A stretch of DNA of 64,000 nt from Desulfobacterales bacterium (GCA_034003325.1 JAVEYW010000004.1:62001-126000); one strand, 5' to 3'; positions 16,793 through 26,155 are shown, numbered from the stretch's first letter. The notes: generated by a model not told the origin, from the sequence alone. Numbers and translations are program-made.

Positions 16793-17629
16793 TTATCTTC
16801 TCTCGGCCAGGGTGGTCTTGCTGACCCCCGGCAACAAATACTTTCCCATGGACAGGCGAAAGACGCTCTCGCCCAGCAGACCGGTCAGCACGGAGGCAAT
16901 CCGCAGCGCTTTTCTTTCGGGATGTGTAACCCCGCCGATTCGGGTTTCGATATGGATAAAGCCTGTTTTCAGAAGCAATCGGCGCATGGTTGCCGGTGAA
17001 AAATCGTGAAGATGATAAGGCGTGTGGTACAAATCGAAATGATGGGCCGCCCGCCCCAAAAGCTTGATAATCGGGGTGGTGTTCGGCCAGCGCAGCAGAA
17101 CGATTCCACCGGGCTTTAATATGCGCCGGACTTCTTGAAGCACGGCTACCGGATTCAGCAGATGCTCGATAACGTAAAAGAGCGTCACCACATCAAAACT
17201 GTGTTCGGCAAAATGCACATCCGTTAACGGCTTTCCGTAAATGGTCAGACCGAAGTGTTGTTGCGCATACCGTCTTCCGGTGGCGGAGATCTCGATTCCG
17301 GACGCCGTCCAGCCTCTATTTTTCATGGCCGCCGGGAAAAAGCCGTACCCGCACCCCACATCCAGAAGGTTCCCGGTTCGCCGGTGCAAGCGCTGCGCCA
17401 GAAGTTCCGCGGATCTGGAAATAACGGGTGCCATCATCTTTTCCCAGGCCGCGATGGTGGGCTCGTCAGCCGGCAGATAATCCCTGTAATTGCTCACTGC
17501 GCCGGCATCCGTCGGTTTGGGGTCAATGGACACAAGACCGCACTCGCCGCACTCAAGATACGACCTATCACTTTTCCGATAGATAGGGCGTAATAAGATA
17601 GAATTACAAAGCATACAGGGAGAAGCCAC
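16793..17629 (-). CDS. Zinc-ribbon class I SAM-dependent methyltransferase
   Basis: 278 residues with a GTG start (17629) after AAGGTGA. The N-terminal zinc ribbon has C5xxC8 and C27xxC30 (CMLC, CGEC). The class I methyltransferase fold follows: GNLLDVGCGYGFF (motif I), IEIS, FDVVTLFYVIEHL and LKPGGIVLLRWPN. This architecture resembles the C-methyltransferase/UbiG-like proteins found in glycan, lipid and secondary-metabolite loci. It begins 15 nt after the MMPL exporter gene in the operon from 21689, so it probably modifies that locus's product. A deletion copy of this gene lies at 15172-15333. Confidence 0.85.
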   Translation of the reverse strand: MASPCMLCNSILLRPIYRKSDRSYLECGECGLVSIDPKPTDAGAVSNYRDYLPADEPTIAAWEKMMAPVISRSAELLAQRLHRRTGNLLDVGCGYGFFPAAMKNRGWTASGIEISATGRRYAQQHFGLTIYGKPLTDVHFAEHSFDVVTLFYVIEHLLNPVAVLQEVRRILKPGGIVLLRWPNTTPIIKLLGRAAHHFDLYHTPYHLHDFSPATMRRLLLKTGFIHIETRIGGVTHPERKALRIASVLTGLLGESVFRLSMGKYLLPGVSKTTLAERR

Positions 17630-17644
17630 TGTCAGTCACCTTTT

Positions 17645-20092
17645 TTAGAGCCGGGGATTCATCCGTTTCAGCAGCGCGGGAAGGGTCAGGGCTGAAAACA
17701 AAAAACAAACCGTCACGCCGACGGCCGCGAACAGCCCCATACTTTCCAGAATGTGATAATCGGCCAGGTACAGGGAACCAAAGCCGCCGATGGTGGTAAT
17801 GGTGGTGACCAGCACGGACCGGCCGCTGGTGGCAAGGGTGGTTTCCACCTTTCTGCTTTCCCGGTACCGGCCGACAATGTGAACCCCGTCATCAATCCCG
17901 ATCCCCAGCAGCAGCGGCAGCACGATGAAATTAAAAAAATTTAAATGGGTTCCGGTCCACCCCATGATGCCGGCGGTGGTCAACAGGCCCAAGAATACGG
18001 GCACCAACACCAGCAGCACCGTGGAACCCTTTCGAAAATAAATCCAGATAATGCCGATAATCAATACACCCGCAAGCCCGATGGAAAAAAAGAGACGTTG
18101 CCGGCCAGCGCTCACCAATTCCCCCAGGGCCGAACGCGGATTGACGACAATCACATCAAAGGAAAGCGTACTCAGATGGTCTTTTAATACCGTCACCGCT
18201 TTTGGGTCGGCCACATGCGCCACCGCGATACCCTGAAGTTGATCCTCCGCCTGAAAATAAAAGGGATGATAGATATCGGGGTATGCGTCCAGCGGGTTTT
18301 CCATTCGAGGCGGTACCAATCGGTGATCGCTTTTAAATCGTTTTTCGAGAAAGGCCGAAAGGTGGTGAACGGAATCGGGTGAAAACCCATATTGCTTCAG
18401 CAATGCCGTCATGCGCTGAAGATTTACATTCGGTGGTGGCGAAAAGCTCGCCGAGGCCAGGCGGCCCAGCGATACCCAGGAGCTGACCGCGCCCGTTGCC
18501 TGAAGCGCCGCCACGGTCCGGTCCAGAATACGGCATTTTTCCCAATAATCATTGCCATCGTCCGCCTTCCAGGCAACCAGCACGCTCTCATCGCCCTGAC
18601 CAAAGGCGCGCAGCATCGCTTCCTGGACCGTCACGGCCTCAAGCTTTTGCGGCTTTAATGCCATGGGGTCCTGCTCGAACGCCAGATAGCGGAGTCCTGG
18701 CAGCGCGGCGGCAAAGAGCACCCCCGTCAGCAGGAGGGCCGTTTTGGCATGCCCGTTCACCCATCGGCCGAGTGACTCCATGCCCAGCCGATGCGCCGGT
18801 GTATGTAACCATTTGACGGTATAGCGTTCGATCCAGACAAGCCACGCCGGTAACGCCCAGAGCATGTTGAGCATACAAAAAAAAAGGCCCAGCACCACCA
18901 GCCAGCCGATCTGAAACAATATGGGCGTATCCCCGAAGGTGATCACGAGAAACACGGCGAGCGTTGTCAGCCCGCCTACGAGAACAGCCCCCCCGGTCTG
19001 AAACACCGTCCGCTCAAGGGCGGCCTCAATCGTTTGGCCCTTTTGCCGCTCGGAAATATAGCGATCATAGATATGAATGGCAAAATCGATGCCGAGCCCG
19101 ATGATCACAGCGGCAAAGGCCATGGCCAGCATATGGATGGCATCGCACAACACCGCCATCACGCCCATGGCAAGCTGAATACCGGCCACCAGGGGGATCA
19201 TGAAAAAACTCAATACGAAAAAATTCCGGTAAACAATGATCAGGAACACGGTGATGCCGATCATCGATCCGATCAGGCACCCCGCAATATCGCCGCGAAC
19301 CAGGGCCTCTTCCTGTGCGGCGATGGCGTACCCGCCGGTCATGCCGATCTCCAATTCCGGGACCGCCGACCGAATGCGCTCGACTTGCGCCAAAAGCCGG
19401 CGGGCCGCGTCCGGCTCCATAAGAGCCTTGGCCGGCGTGGCGATGATGAGCAGCGCACGCCCGTCCGCCGAGAGCAGGTTGGGCCCGGCGGCAAACACAA
19501 AGCCCTGATGAAGGCGTTGAAGCTTTTCCAGAATGAATTGCCTGAAATTAAAGGGGTCCATCGCAGCCATGCGGGCCAAATCCGCCGCGCCCGGCATGGC
19601 GATGATGGCCAGTGATTTTTGAAGCTCCCTTTCCAGGGCCTCTTCGGAGGTGATGAGATGAGAAAATTTCTCCTGATCTTCTTCCGTTAAAAAGATTTTG
19701 GGATCTTCGAGAAAGCGATCATAAATCGTCTTAAATTCTTCCGAGCCGACGGCTTCGGCTTTTTGATAGGTAATTTTTTCAAAGGCCGGCACATTATCCA
19801 CGGTCATTTTCCGCAACGCATCCGTCAACCGTTTCGCAGAGTCGATGAGCGTCTTTCCTTCCACACGCAATGTTACCAGAAGGAACAACCGATCCTGCGC
19901 GGTCGAGCGCTTCATCGCATGAACCAGGACCTGAAAGGTGGGATTATCCGCGGGAAGTAATTTAAAAATATCTCTTTCAAATTTCAGCAAGCCCGTCACC
20001 AATACCGCAGCCAGCAACAGCACGTTGAAGGATAGCAGCACCCTGCCCGGGGTGTTCGCGATGCTTCGAATGATAAAGGATTTTAAGTTCAT
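17645..20092 (-). CDS. MMPL/RND-superfamily lipid exporter
   Basis: 815-residue inner-membrane protein with the RND/MMPL layout: one N-terminal membrane helix, a large periplasmic loop, five helices (including AAVIIGLGIDFAIHIYDRY), then a second loop and helix bundle (VLPLLLGIGIDDGVHIVGRYRES). The paired GhGIDhxhHhhxRY motifs are typical of the HpnN-like lipid transporters and of the exporters in aryl-polyene clusters, which move lipids towards the outer membrane using the proton gradient. It sits between a radical-SAM gene (1-nt gap) and a methyltransferase. Export of the locus's lipid product is the likely role. Confidence 0.88.
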   Translation of the reverse strand: MNLKSFIIRSIANTPGRVLLSFNVLLLAAVLVTGLLKFERDIFKLLPADNPTFQVLVHAMKRSTAQDRLFLLVTLRVEGKTLIDSAKRLTDALRKMTVDNVPAFEKITYQKAEAVGSEEFKTIYDRFLEDPKIFLTEEDQEKFSHLITSEEALERELQKSLAIIAMPGAADLARMAAMDPFNFRQFILEKLQRLHQGFVFAAGPNLLSADGRALLIIATPAKALMEPDAARRLLAQVERIRSAVPELEIGMTGGYAIAAQEEALVRGDIAGCLIGSMIGITVFLIIVYRNFFVLSFFMIPLVAGIQLAMGVMAVLCDAIHMLAMAFAAVIIGLGIDFAIHIYDRYISERQKGQTIEAALERTVFQTGGAVLVGGLTTLAVFLVITFGDTPILFQIGWLVVLGLFFCMLNMLWALPAWLVWIERYTVKWLHTPAHRLGMESLGRWVNGHAKTALLLTGVLFAAALPGLRYLAFEQDPMALKPQKLEAVTVQEAMLRAFGQGDESVLVAWKADDGNDYWEKCRILDRTVAALQATGAVSSWVSLGRLASASFSPPPNVNLQRMTALLKQYGFSPDSVHHLSAFLEKRFKSDHRLVPPRMENPLDAYPDIYHPFYFQAEDQLQGIAVAHVADPKAVTVLKDHLSTLSFDVIVVNPRSALGELVSAGRQRLFFSIGLAGVLIIGIIWIYFRKGSTVLLVLVPVFLGLLTTAGIMGWTGTHLNFFNFIVLPLLLGIGIDDGVHIVGRYRESRKVETTLATSGRSVLVTTITTIGGFGSLYLADYHILESMGLFAAVGVTVCFLFSALTLPALLKRMNPRL

Positions 20093-20093
20093 A

Positions 20094-21689
20094 TCAATAG
20101 GGCCTTGAAAAATTCCGCGGCTTAAGCGACATCAGCCGGGAGGCGACGCCGCAAAACAACCGGCCCTGCCAGGGGGACTTCCCGCATTTTTTGGGGTTCG
20201 GGTGAATGAAACAAAATTTCCGGCATTTGATGGCCTGCATGCGTGCCGCAAAATCCTGAAACGGGCGTTCCGGATTCAGCGGCGTTTCAAAATAATCCGG
20301 AATATAATATCCAAAACTCGTAAAGGTGCCTGCGTTCACATCCGCATGTGCGGCATAAAAATCCTTAAAAGTGCGCCGATCCGTCACAATGCCGAATCGC
20401 TCGGGATCGATCTGCCAGGGGGCGCCCGGCTCCATTTCAACCGAGAGGGTTCTGATCGCGCGGACACACCGAAACCTTTTGGCAATCAGTCGCTGAAGAG
20501 CGATGGTTTCGGCTAAAAGCCGCTCATTCTCGCCGGGCAATCCATAGGTAAAAAAGACTTCAGTGGCGATGCCCATGGCGTTCATTTGTGACAGCTTGGT
20601 TAACAGCGCGTTTGTGGTAAAGCCGGGCCCCTTATGCCGCAAGCGAAGCGCTTCATTTCCGCATTCCGGAGACAGGGCGATAAGAGACTCCCGATCCGGA
20701 AAGGTTCGTTTAAATTCAGCCAGAAATTCATCCGTCGGCAGACCGTTGCATTCAAACATCCAACTGGGGAACAAGCCCTCTTTGCGCAAGGCCCGCCAGA
20801 GGGAAATAAAATAGGACTGCGTTTGCGGCTCCGGATCCATAGCGGACTGCATAATGCGGTAGCCCGCGGCCATGGCCGCCCGAACACTTTGAACGACGCT
20901 TCCGATATCCCGGTAAAGAAAGCCTTTCAGATGACTGACACATCGTTGCTGCGGCACCTGGGAACCGCCGCACCAGGTACAATTAAAGGGGCACCCGCGT
21001 CCGATGGGCACAGGAAAAAGGGATTGCCCCAAAGAAAAAAGTTTCCGGTTTTTCTCTTTGCTGAATCCTTTGGCAAAGAAAAAGGGAAGTCCCACGTACC
21101 GCACATAGCTTTCCCAATGGCGCAACAATGAAAAATTCGTGTAACTGAGCCGGCTGATAGCGGCCGTGTCCGCGACATAGGTCATTTCATTTTGCCGAAC
21201 CGCCGCGCCATCCCGCCAGGTAAGATTCGGCACGCGGGCCAAATTCCTTTCCCCGGCCAGGGCTTTTACCAATGCCAGGGCGGGCGCTTCGCCGTGTCCG
21301 CGAATCACCGCGTCCACAATCGGAAACTCCCGAATGATTTCCTCATGAAAATAGGAGGCCGTATCCCCGCCGAGAAAGATAAAGAGCTCCGGGCGGGTTA
21401 ATTTAAGGCATCTAGCCACCTCGATCACATCAAAGGCCTGGTGATGCCAGTGCAGGCTGAGACCCACGGCATTAATCCCGTCATCGGCCCGCAACAGCTC
21501 CGAAACGTTAAAGGCTCTGTTTTCGACCCATTCCACACCGAGGTGAACGACCTGTACCGCAACGCCGTTGACCGCCAGATGATCGGCAATGGCAAGAAGG
21601 CCCATGGGCATATAGTTCAGCCAGATGAAATCACCGATCGGTTTATAAAAATTATTAAATTTCGGGGTATGGATTAAAAGGGTTTTCAC
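20094..21689 (-). CDS. Radical-SAM protein with B12-binding-like domain (long form)
   Basis: 531 residues, GTG start at 21689 with GGGGG a few nt upstream. The N-terminal part is B12-binding-like (LLAIADHLAVNGVAVQVVHLG, FIFLGGDTASYF, VIRGHGEAPAL) but lacks DxHxxG. The radical-SAM core has C233xxxC237xxC240 (RGCPFNCTWC). The C-terminus is Cys-rich (KCRKFCFIHPNPKKCGKS), which may bind another metal centre. It is first in a three-gene operon with the MMPL exporter and zinc-ribbon methyltransferase, divergent from the long plus operon. The substrate is unknown; acyl-chain or headgroup modification is inferred from context. Confidence 0.82.
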   Translation of the reverse strand: MKTLLIHTPKFNNFYKPIGDFIWLNYMPMGLLAIADHLAVNGVAVQVVHLGVEWVENRAFNVSELLRADDGINAVGLSLHWHHQAFDVIEVARCLKLTRPELFIFLGGDTASYFHEEIIREFPIVDAVIRGHGEAPALALVKALAGERNLARVPNLTWRDGAAVRQNEMTYVADTAAISRLSYTNFSLLRHWESYVRYVGLPFFFAKGFSKEKNRKLFSLGQSLFPVPIGRGCPFNCTWCGGSQVPQQRCVSHLKGFLYRDIGSVVQSVRAAMAAGYRIMQSAMDPEPQTQSYFISLWRALRKEGLFPSWMFECNGLPTDEFLAEFKRTFPDRESLIALSPECGNEALRLRHKGPGFTTNALLTKLSQMNAMGIATEVFFTYGLPGENERLLAETIALQRLIAKRFRCVRAIRTLSVEMEPGAPWQIDPERFGIVTDRRTFKDFYAAHADVNAGTFTSFGYYIPDYFETPLNPERPFQDFAARMQAIKCRKFCFIHPNPKKCGKSPWQGRLFCGVASRLMSLKPRNFSRPY

Positions 21690-21710
21690 CGCTTCCCCCT
21701 GGCGCGCACC

Positions 21711-21748
21711 CGTAAACGTAAACGTACACGTACACGTGCACGTGCACG
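21711..21748 (+). repeat. ACGT-core 6-bp repeat array, left arm
   Basis: Hexamers of the type CGTAAA, CGTACA and CGTGCA repeated about six times, 22 bp before the start codon of the radical-SAM gene at 21689. Its reverse complement closely matches 21859-21896, so the arrays form a large inverted repeat across the divergent promoter region. Confidence 0.85.
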
Positions 21749-21858
21749 GTCCTTTACAATCAACCTATTGCCGCCGATTCTGAAACGCTTTGTTTTAATG
21801 GCGTATTGCCTTGTTCATATTTTTCGAACTCGATTCATCGCTGTTAGCCTTTCAATTT

Positions 21859-21896
21859 CGTGCACGTGCACGTGCACGTGTACGTTTACGTGCACG
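21859..21896 (+). repeat. ACGT-core 6-bp repeat array, right arm
   Basis: CGTGCA units, then CGTGTA, CGTTTA and CGTGCA, the mirror of the left array. The 110 bp between the arms and the 140 bp to the putative promoter at 22028 contain no gene. Confidence 0.85.
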
Positions 21897-22027
21897 AAAC
21901 TACAGTTACCGAAGTGCGGGATGGCGGTTATCGGTCGATGAAAGGTTATGTTCCTATCTCACCCCCCCGGTTATTTCAATGCCTTTTGCTTTGTCCGGTG
22001 AGCGCTTTGCTTGTTGAGAATAGTTCC

Positions 22028-22054
22028 TTGACACAATACCGGGCGTTCTATATT
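22028..22054 (+). promoter_or_regulatory. Candidate promoter of the long lipid operon
   Basis: TTGACA (22028-22033) with TATATT (22049-22054) at 15-bp spacing, or TATTTA (22051-22056) at 17 bp. Transcription would start near 22060, about 75 nt before the first gene. It was read by eye only. Confidence 0.45.
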
Positions 22055-22134
22055 TAAAGACTCTCTAAACTTTCGCATGCAAGCGGGTGATATCGGCAAT
22101 TATTTAAGCAAATGCTATTAAATAAGGAGGCGGT

Positions 22135-22737
22135 ATGAAAAAAAGGCTGCGTAATTCAATGGTCGTTACGGTTGCCGTCTTATTTTGTTATGCATTATTG
22201 CCTGTCATTTCAAATTCTTTTGCCACAAGCTTTAAACATTACGCGGCAAATCAATTCAATGCCGATGCTTATACCGCCGGAATGAACAAAATCGGGCACA
22301 ATACATTGGCCTGGGTGAATCCCACCGCCGATTTCTCCCGGTACGATGCCGTCACCATTATCGAAAACGACGATCGATATCTTCCCGTGCAGAATACGTT
22401 TTCATATACTCCGTTTGTTACGTTGTTCAATGTTCAATTTAAGCAAGCCCTTACTGTCAAAACCGGTGGGCAAAACAGCCTGCGCGTCGAGACGGCGGTG
22501 GTGGAATGCAATCCGGGCAATCGCGCCGCCCGGTTTCTCGTTGGGCTGGGGGCCGGGAAAACCGCCTGCGCAGCGGTATGTGAAGTCTATGCGCCGGGCA
22601 AAGCCGACGCCATCATGCGTATTTATACCCGGGATACCGGCAGCTTCGGCGGTGACAGCGTATCCATGTTAAACCACATTCTGACCCAATTGGCCATTCG
22701 CGCCGGCGCCGCGGTCAAAGACCAGATGGGCAAATAA
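22135..22737 (+). CDS. Secreted DUF4410-like protein
   Basis: 200 residues. An N-terminal signal peptide (KKRLRNSMVVTVAVLFCYALLPVISNSFA) is not followed by a lipobox Cys. The central DYDAVTII-type segment (FSRYDAVTIIENDD) and CNPGNRAARFLVGLGAGKTAC resemble the DUF4410 group of periplasmic or outer-membrane-associated proteins, whose function is not established. It has a strong ribosome site (AAGGAGG 6 nt before ATG). It is the first gene of the operon that continues with the ACP, radical-SAM and ketosynthase genes, so a role at the outer membrane in receiving or holding the product is possible but unproven. Confidence 0.65.
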   Translation: MKKRLRNSMVVTVAVLFCYALLPVISNSFATSFKHYAANQFNADAYTAGMNKIGHNTLAWVNPTADFSRYDAVTIIENDDRYLPVQNTFSYTPFVTLFNVQFKQALTVKTGGQNSLRVETAVVECNPGNRAARFLVGLGAGKTACAAVCEVYAPGKADAIMRIYTRDTGSFGGDSVSMLNHILTQLAIRAGAAVKDQMGK

Positions 22738-22762
22738 CCCCAGCCTCGGAGGATCGTCGAAT

Positions 22763-23026
22763 TTGAACAAGGATGTCTTGAAACGAGAATTAAAGCAGTT
22801 GGTTGTTAAAACCCTTCGACTGGAAGAGGTTATCCCCGATGAAATAGACGATACGGCGCCCCTCTTTGGTGAGGGATTGGGGCTTGACTCCATCGATGCC
22901 CTGGAACTGGTGGTCGCCATTGAAAAGGCCTATAGCGTCGTTATCGAGGATGAGGAAGTCGGCCGCAAGGCATTTGCCTCCATTGCCGCCCTGGCTGAGT
23001 TTGTGATTGAAAAAAAGGCGGCCTGA
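22763..23026 (+). CDS. Acyl carrier protein
   Basis: 87 residues, TTG start with GGAGG upstream. Acidic four-helix ACP with the phosphopantetheine site Ser in GLGLDSIDALELVVAIE (about residue 42). It would hold the growing chain for the ketosynthase, ketoreductase and radical-SAM enzymes of the locus. It is the only ACP in the window and is more divergent than housekeeping AcpP, with an extended C-terminus (IAALAEFVIEKKAA). It is 25 nt after the upstream gene and belongs to the same operon. Confidence 0.93.
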   Translation: MNKDVLKRELKQLVVKTLRLEEVIPDEIDDTAPLFGEGLGLDSIDALELVVAIEKAYSVVIEDEEVGRKAFASIAALAEFVIEKKAA

Positions 23027-23080
23027 CGCCGCCCCGTGAGGGCGACCTGCCGGCCGACCTTACCACCGGAGAAAAAACCG

Positions 23081-24349
23081 ATGAAATCCACCGTATTAAG
23101 AGATGCCATTTCCAATGAACTGCTCGGCCTGATCAGCAACCTGTCGAACAAAAACCTTCTTAGAGCCATGGGGGTTTTTGAAAAATTATCATCCATCGAT
23201 TGGCATCGGCAGGGGGTATCCGCCGTTCGGGCGCTTATTGAAACCGATCATCCCGGCATCAATGCGGTTCGCCGAATCCTCAAACAGGCAAATCCCAAAG
23301 CTCGTTCCGCACTGCTCAACAATTTTATCCTCGGCTCTATTTTGCTGGGCTACAGAAGACGGCTGGCATTTTACAATGAGCACCAGGTGGCGCCCCCCGG
23401 CACGCTGATGATCAGCCCGACCCTTCGATGCAACCTCAAATGCTATGGCTGTTACGCCGATCATCATGAACACAAGCATGAGCTGACCTACGAGGAAGTG
23501 GATGCGGTGGTGACCGATGCCGCCGCCGCAGGAACCAATTTCTTTTTATTTCTCGGCGGAGAGCCGTTTATCGTCCCGTGGCTTCTGGATATCGTGGAAA
23601 AACATTCTCATAACGCCTTTTTGATATTCACCAACGGCCAGTTGATCGATGATCAAAAAGTGGCGCGTCTCGCGCAACTGGGGAATGCCGGTATCGCCAT
23701 CGGCGTGGATGGTCTTCAAAAGGAAACCGATGAACGAAAAGGCCCCGGCGCTTTTGAGAAAGCCATGGAACGCATGCGGGCGCTGAACAAGGCAGGGGTT
23801 CTGGTCGGCTTCTCCGCCATGACCAGTCAGAAAAATTTCGATGTGCTTCATTCCGAAGCGTTTTACGACACCATGATCGAAAACGGCGCCGGATACGGCT
23901 GGATTCCGATCGCCGTACCCCAGGGAAGCGCCTGCCAGGATCCGAATCTAGTGCCGACCCAAGCGGAAAAAGCCCGGATTCCGGAACTCATTCGCAAAAT
24001 CAAGCAAAAGAAAGAGTTGCTGCTCGTGGATTTTCTGACCGACGCCTACCTCACCGAGGGCTGCGGCGCCGGCCGGGTCATGTGGCATATCAATGCCAAC
24101 GGCGATGTCGAACCCTGCGTCCTGATGCCCTATGCGGTCGATAACATTCGGGAGAAAAGTTTCACTGAAATCTGTAAATCCGACTTTCTGCGCCATATTC
24201 GCGATATCAGTCATCGAAACTGTAAAAACACGCAAACCTGTCTCATGGCCTATAAGCCCAAAGAGGTTCTTGAGGTCGTCTCAAAATTTGACGCCAGGGA
24301 AACCTCGATCGGTATTACGAAAGTCCTGAATGAATTGGCGCGGGCATAA
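23081..24349 (+). CDS. Radical-SAM protein with SPASM-like C-terminus
   Basis: 422 residues from the ATG at 23081 (GGAG 9 nt before it; the frame extends upstream without family match). A helical N-terminal ~100 residues is followed by the radical-SAM motif C117xxxC121xxC124 (LRCNLKCYGC), FLFLGGEPF, and a C-terminal Cys group (EGCGAGR, GDVEPCVLMPY, HRNCKNTQTC) that could ligate an auxiliary cluster as in SPASM proteins. It shows no B12 domain, unlike the other four radical-SAM proteins here. It follows directly on the ACP gene, so a carrier-bound acyl chain may be the substrate; peptide substrates, common for SPASM proteins, have no candidate nearby. Confidence 0.85.
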   Translation: MKSTVLRDAISNELLGLISNLSNKNLLRAMGVFEKLSSIDWHRQGVSAVRALIETDHPGINAVRRILKQANPKARSALLNNFILGSILLGYRRRLAFYNEHQVAPPGTLMISPTLRCNLKCYGCYADHHEHKHELTYEEVDAVVTDAAAAGTNFFLFLGGEPFIVPWLLDIVEKHSHNAFLIFTNGQLIDDQKVARLAQLGNAGIAIGVDGLQKETDERKGPGAFEKAMERMRALNKAGVLVGFSAMTSQKNFDVLHSEAFYDTMIENGAGYGWIPIAVPQGSACQDPNLVPTQAEKARIPELIRKIKQKKELLLVDFLTDAYLTEGCGAGRVMWHINANGDVEPCVLMPYAVDNIREKSFTEICKSDFLRHIRDISHRNCKNTQTCLMAYKPKEVLEVVSKFDARETSIGITKVLNELARA

Positions 24350-25700
24350 CCATAGCGGCAAGCACATTTTAATGATTTATCCGCGGAGAAACGGCGCCTG
24401 CACCGCGAACGACGCTGTTTTTCCTTTTCCCTTTCTGGGACTTCCGCAAGTGGCGGCCCTGATTCCGCCGTCCTACCGGGTCACCATCGCCGATGAGCGA
24501 ATATCCCCGGTAACGGGCCGGGAAAAAGCGGATCTGGTCTTTATTTCCTGCCTGACGCACACGGCCTATCGCGGCTATGCGCTGGCGGATTTATTTACAA
24601 AACAAGGCATTCCGGTCGTAATGGGCGGGATTCATGTGAGCGTGCTGCCCGATGAGGCCGCTGCGTACGCCACGGCGGTGGTCATCGGTGAAGCCGAATC
24701 CCTGATTCACCAAATCCTGGCCGATTTTGAAAAGGGCGAATTATCCGCCAGTTACCGCGGGGAGCGAATCGCCGACCTCGATGAAATTCCGATACCCGAC
24801 ACCGCGCGCTTGACCCGGCGTCACCGGTTTTACCTGTCCGCCATTCAAACGAGCAGGGGATGCCCGCAGGATTGCGATTTTTGCGCGGTGCCCACCATCT
24901 CGGGCCGCGCCATTCGGGTAAAATCCCTGGCCACGGTGGACAAAGAACTTCGGGCGCTCCGGCAACTCAGATCCCGCGCCCTGTTTATTGTCGATGACAA
25001 TTTTTTGATCAAAAAAGAGCGCTGCCTGGCCATCATGGCCTTAATCAAAAAATACGGGTTTCGCTGGATGGGGTTTTCAAATCTGTCGGTAAGCGAAGAT
25101 GACGCGTTTCTGGCCTCGCTCAAGGACAGCGGATGTATGTCGCTATTTATCGGCTTTGAATCCCTTGGGGCGAATACCGGACTAACCAAAAACCGCCGGT
25201 TTTCCGGGCGTGAGGCCATGAGCCGGGCGATTTCCAAAATTCACGCCCACGGCATCGGCATTCAGGGCTCCTTTATCTTCGGGTTTGACTCGGATACAAA
25301 GGATGTGTTTAAAGAAACGGTGTCCTTTATACAGGAGAACGGCATCGAGCTGCCCAATATGTGCATTTACACCCCCTTTCCGGGAACCCCGTTATATGAT
25401 GCCATGGAAAGAGACCATCGCCTGCTTCACAAGGATTGGTCCCAATACGACATGAACCATGCCGTGTTTCAGCCGAAACACATGACGCCGCGGGAACTGC
25501 AGCAAGGGTATGCTTGGGCGCTGAAATATTTATCCTCGCCGACCTCGATTCTCTCGAGATTGAAGCAACGAGGCGGGCCGTACCTGCATTTTCTGATCGC
25601 CAATTTCTCCCTCCATTTTTCACAAACACGCCTGGCGCGCGCCATGTGGAACCCTGCGGTGCACCGGGACTTCAAAGAGAGGCTTTCATGCCCTCGATAG
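24330..25700 (+). CDS. Radical-SAM protein with B12-binding-like domain
   Basis: 456 residues. B12-type N-terminal domain (FLGLPQVAALIPPSYRVTIADE, VVMGGIHVSVLPDEA, VVIGEAE), then radical-SAM C178xxxC182xxC185 (RGCPQDCDFC), followed by FVDDNF-like FIVDDNFLIKK and YTPFPGTPLYDAM, the layout of HpnJ/BchE-type enzymes. DxHxxG is absent. It overlaps the previous gene by 20 nt and the next by 13 nt, so it is tightly co-translated. It is a paralogue of the protein at 31413-32759, with the same length and order of motifs. A radical methyl transfer, ring-forming or C-C bond reaction on the lipid is plausible; none can be chosen from sequence. Confidence 0.85.
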   Translation: MNWRGHNHSGKHILMIYPRRNGACTANDAVFPFPFLGLPQVAALIPPSYRVTIADERISPVTGREKADLVFISCLTHTAYRGYALADLFTKQGIPVVMGGIHVSVLPDEAAAYATAVVIGEAESLIHQILADFEKGELSASYRGERIADLDEIPIPDTARLTRRHRFYLSAIQTSRGCPQDCDFCAVPTISGRAIRVKSLATVDKELRALRQLRSRALFIVDDNFLIKKERCLAIMALIKKYGFRWMGFSNLSVSEDDAFLASLKDSGCMSLFIGFESLGANTGLTKNRRFSGREAMSRAISKIHAHGIGIQGSFIFGFDSDTKDVFKETVSFIQENGIELPNMCIYTPFPGTPLYDAMERDHRLLHKDWSQYDMNHAVFQPKHMTPRELQQGYAWALKYLSSPTSILSRLKQRGGPYLHFLIANFSLHFSQTRLARAMWNPAVHRDFKERLSCPR

Positions 25701-26155
25701 GACTGGCAGGTCTTATTCTCGGTGCATATCTCGCCGCCGGCCGCATCGGGGCGGTCGCGACCTGCCTGATCTCCGGCGTGGCGCCCTGGAACACCCTGAT
25801 ATGCGTTGCGCTGATTGATTTTCTTCAAATTCCGGTCTACGGATTGATTCTGGAAACCATGAAAATCTCCGAGCGTATTTCCCATTGGGTGGAAGCGCGG
25901 TGGGAAAAGGTGAAAGGCCGGGTGGCCCATCACGCCTATTTGAGCCGGTTCGCCCGATACAAGCCGCTGACCGTCATGCTCGTCTCCTCGCTGCCGCTGC
26001 GGGGGTTCGGGGTCTTATCCGCTTGCGTACTGGCGCACATGCTGAAACAAAGCCGGTTGAGCGGAACGCTGTGCGTGCTGTCGGGTTCGGTGCTCAGTAC
26101 CACCCTTTTAATCCTGTTATTTTATTTTCCGATCAGGTGGTTCAGTGCGATGTAA
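25688..26155 (+). CDS. Small integral membrane protein (small multidrug export-like)
   Basis: 155 residues with four or five hydrophobic segments. The halves LAGLILGAYLAAGRIGAV and RYKPLTVMLVSSLPLRGFGVLSACVLAHML resemble the Sm_multidrug_ex (DUF2085-unrelated) family of putative small exporters, whose Pro/Gly-rich second half has the same look. The assignment is tentative. The frame is open well upstream inside the radical-SAM gene, but the hydrophobic protein clearly starts at MPSIGLAG (25688). Embedded in the lipid operon, it may handle the product or an intermediate at the membrane. Confidence 0.6.
   Translation: MPSIGLAGLILGAYLAAGRIGAVATCLISGVAPWNTLICVALIDFLQIPVYGLILETMKISERISHWVEARWEKVKGRVAHHAYLSRFARYKPLTVMLVSSLPLRGFGVLSACVLAHMLKQSRLSGTLCVLSGSVLSTTLLILLFYFPIRWFSAM

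Noticed and set aside
19034..19615. 193-codon plus-strand frame inside the MMPL gene
   Set aside because: Shadow of the exporter gene with His/Asp-rich composition typical of antisense frames.
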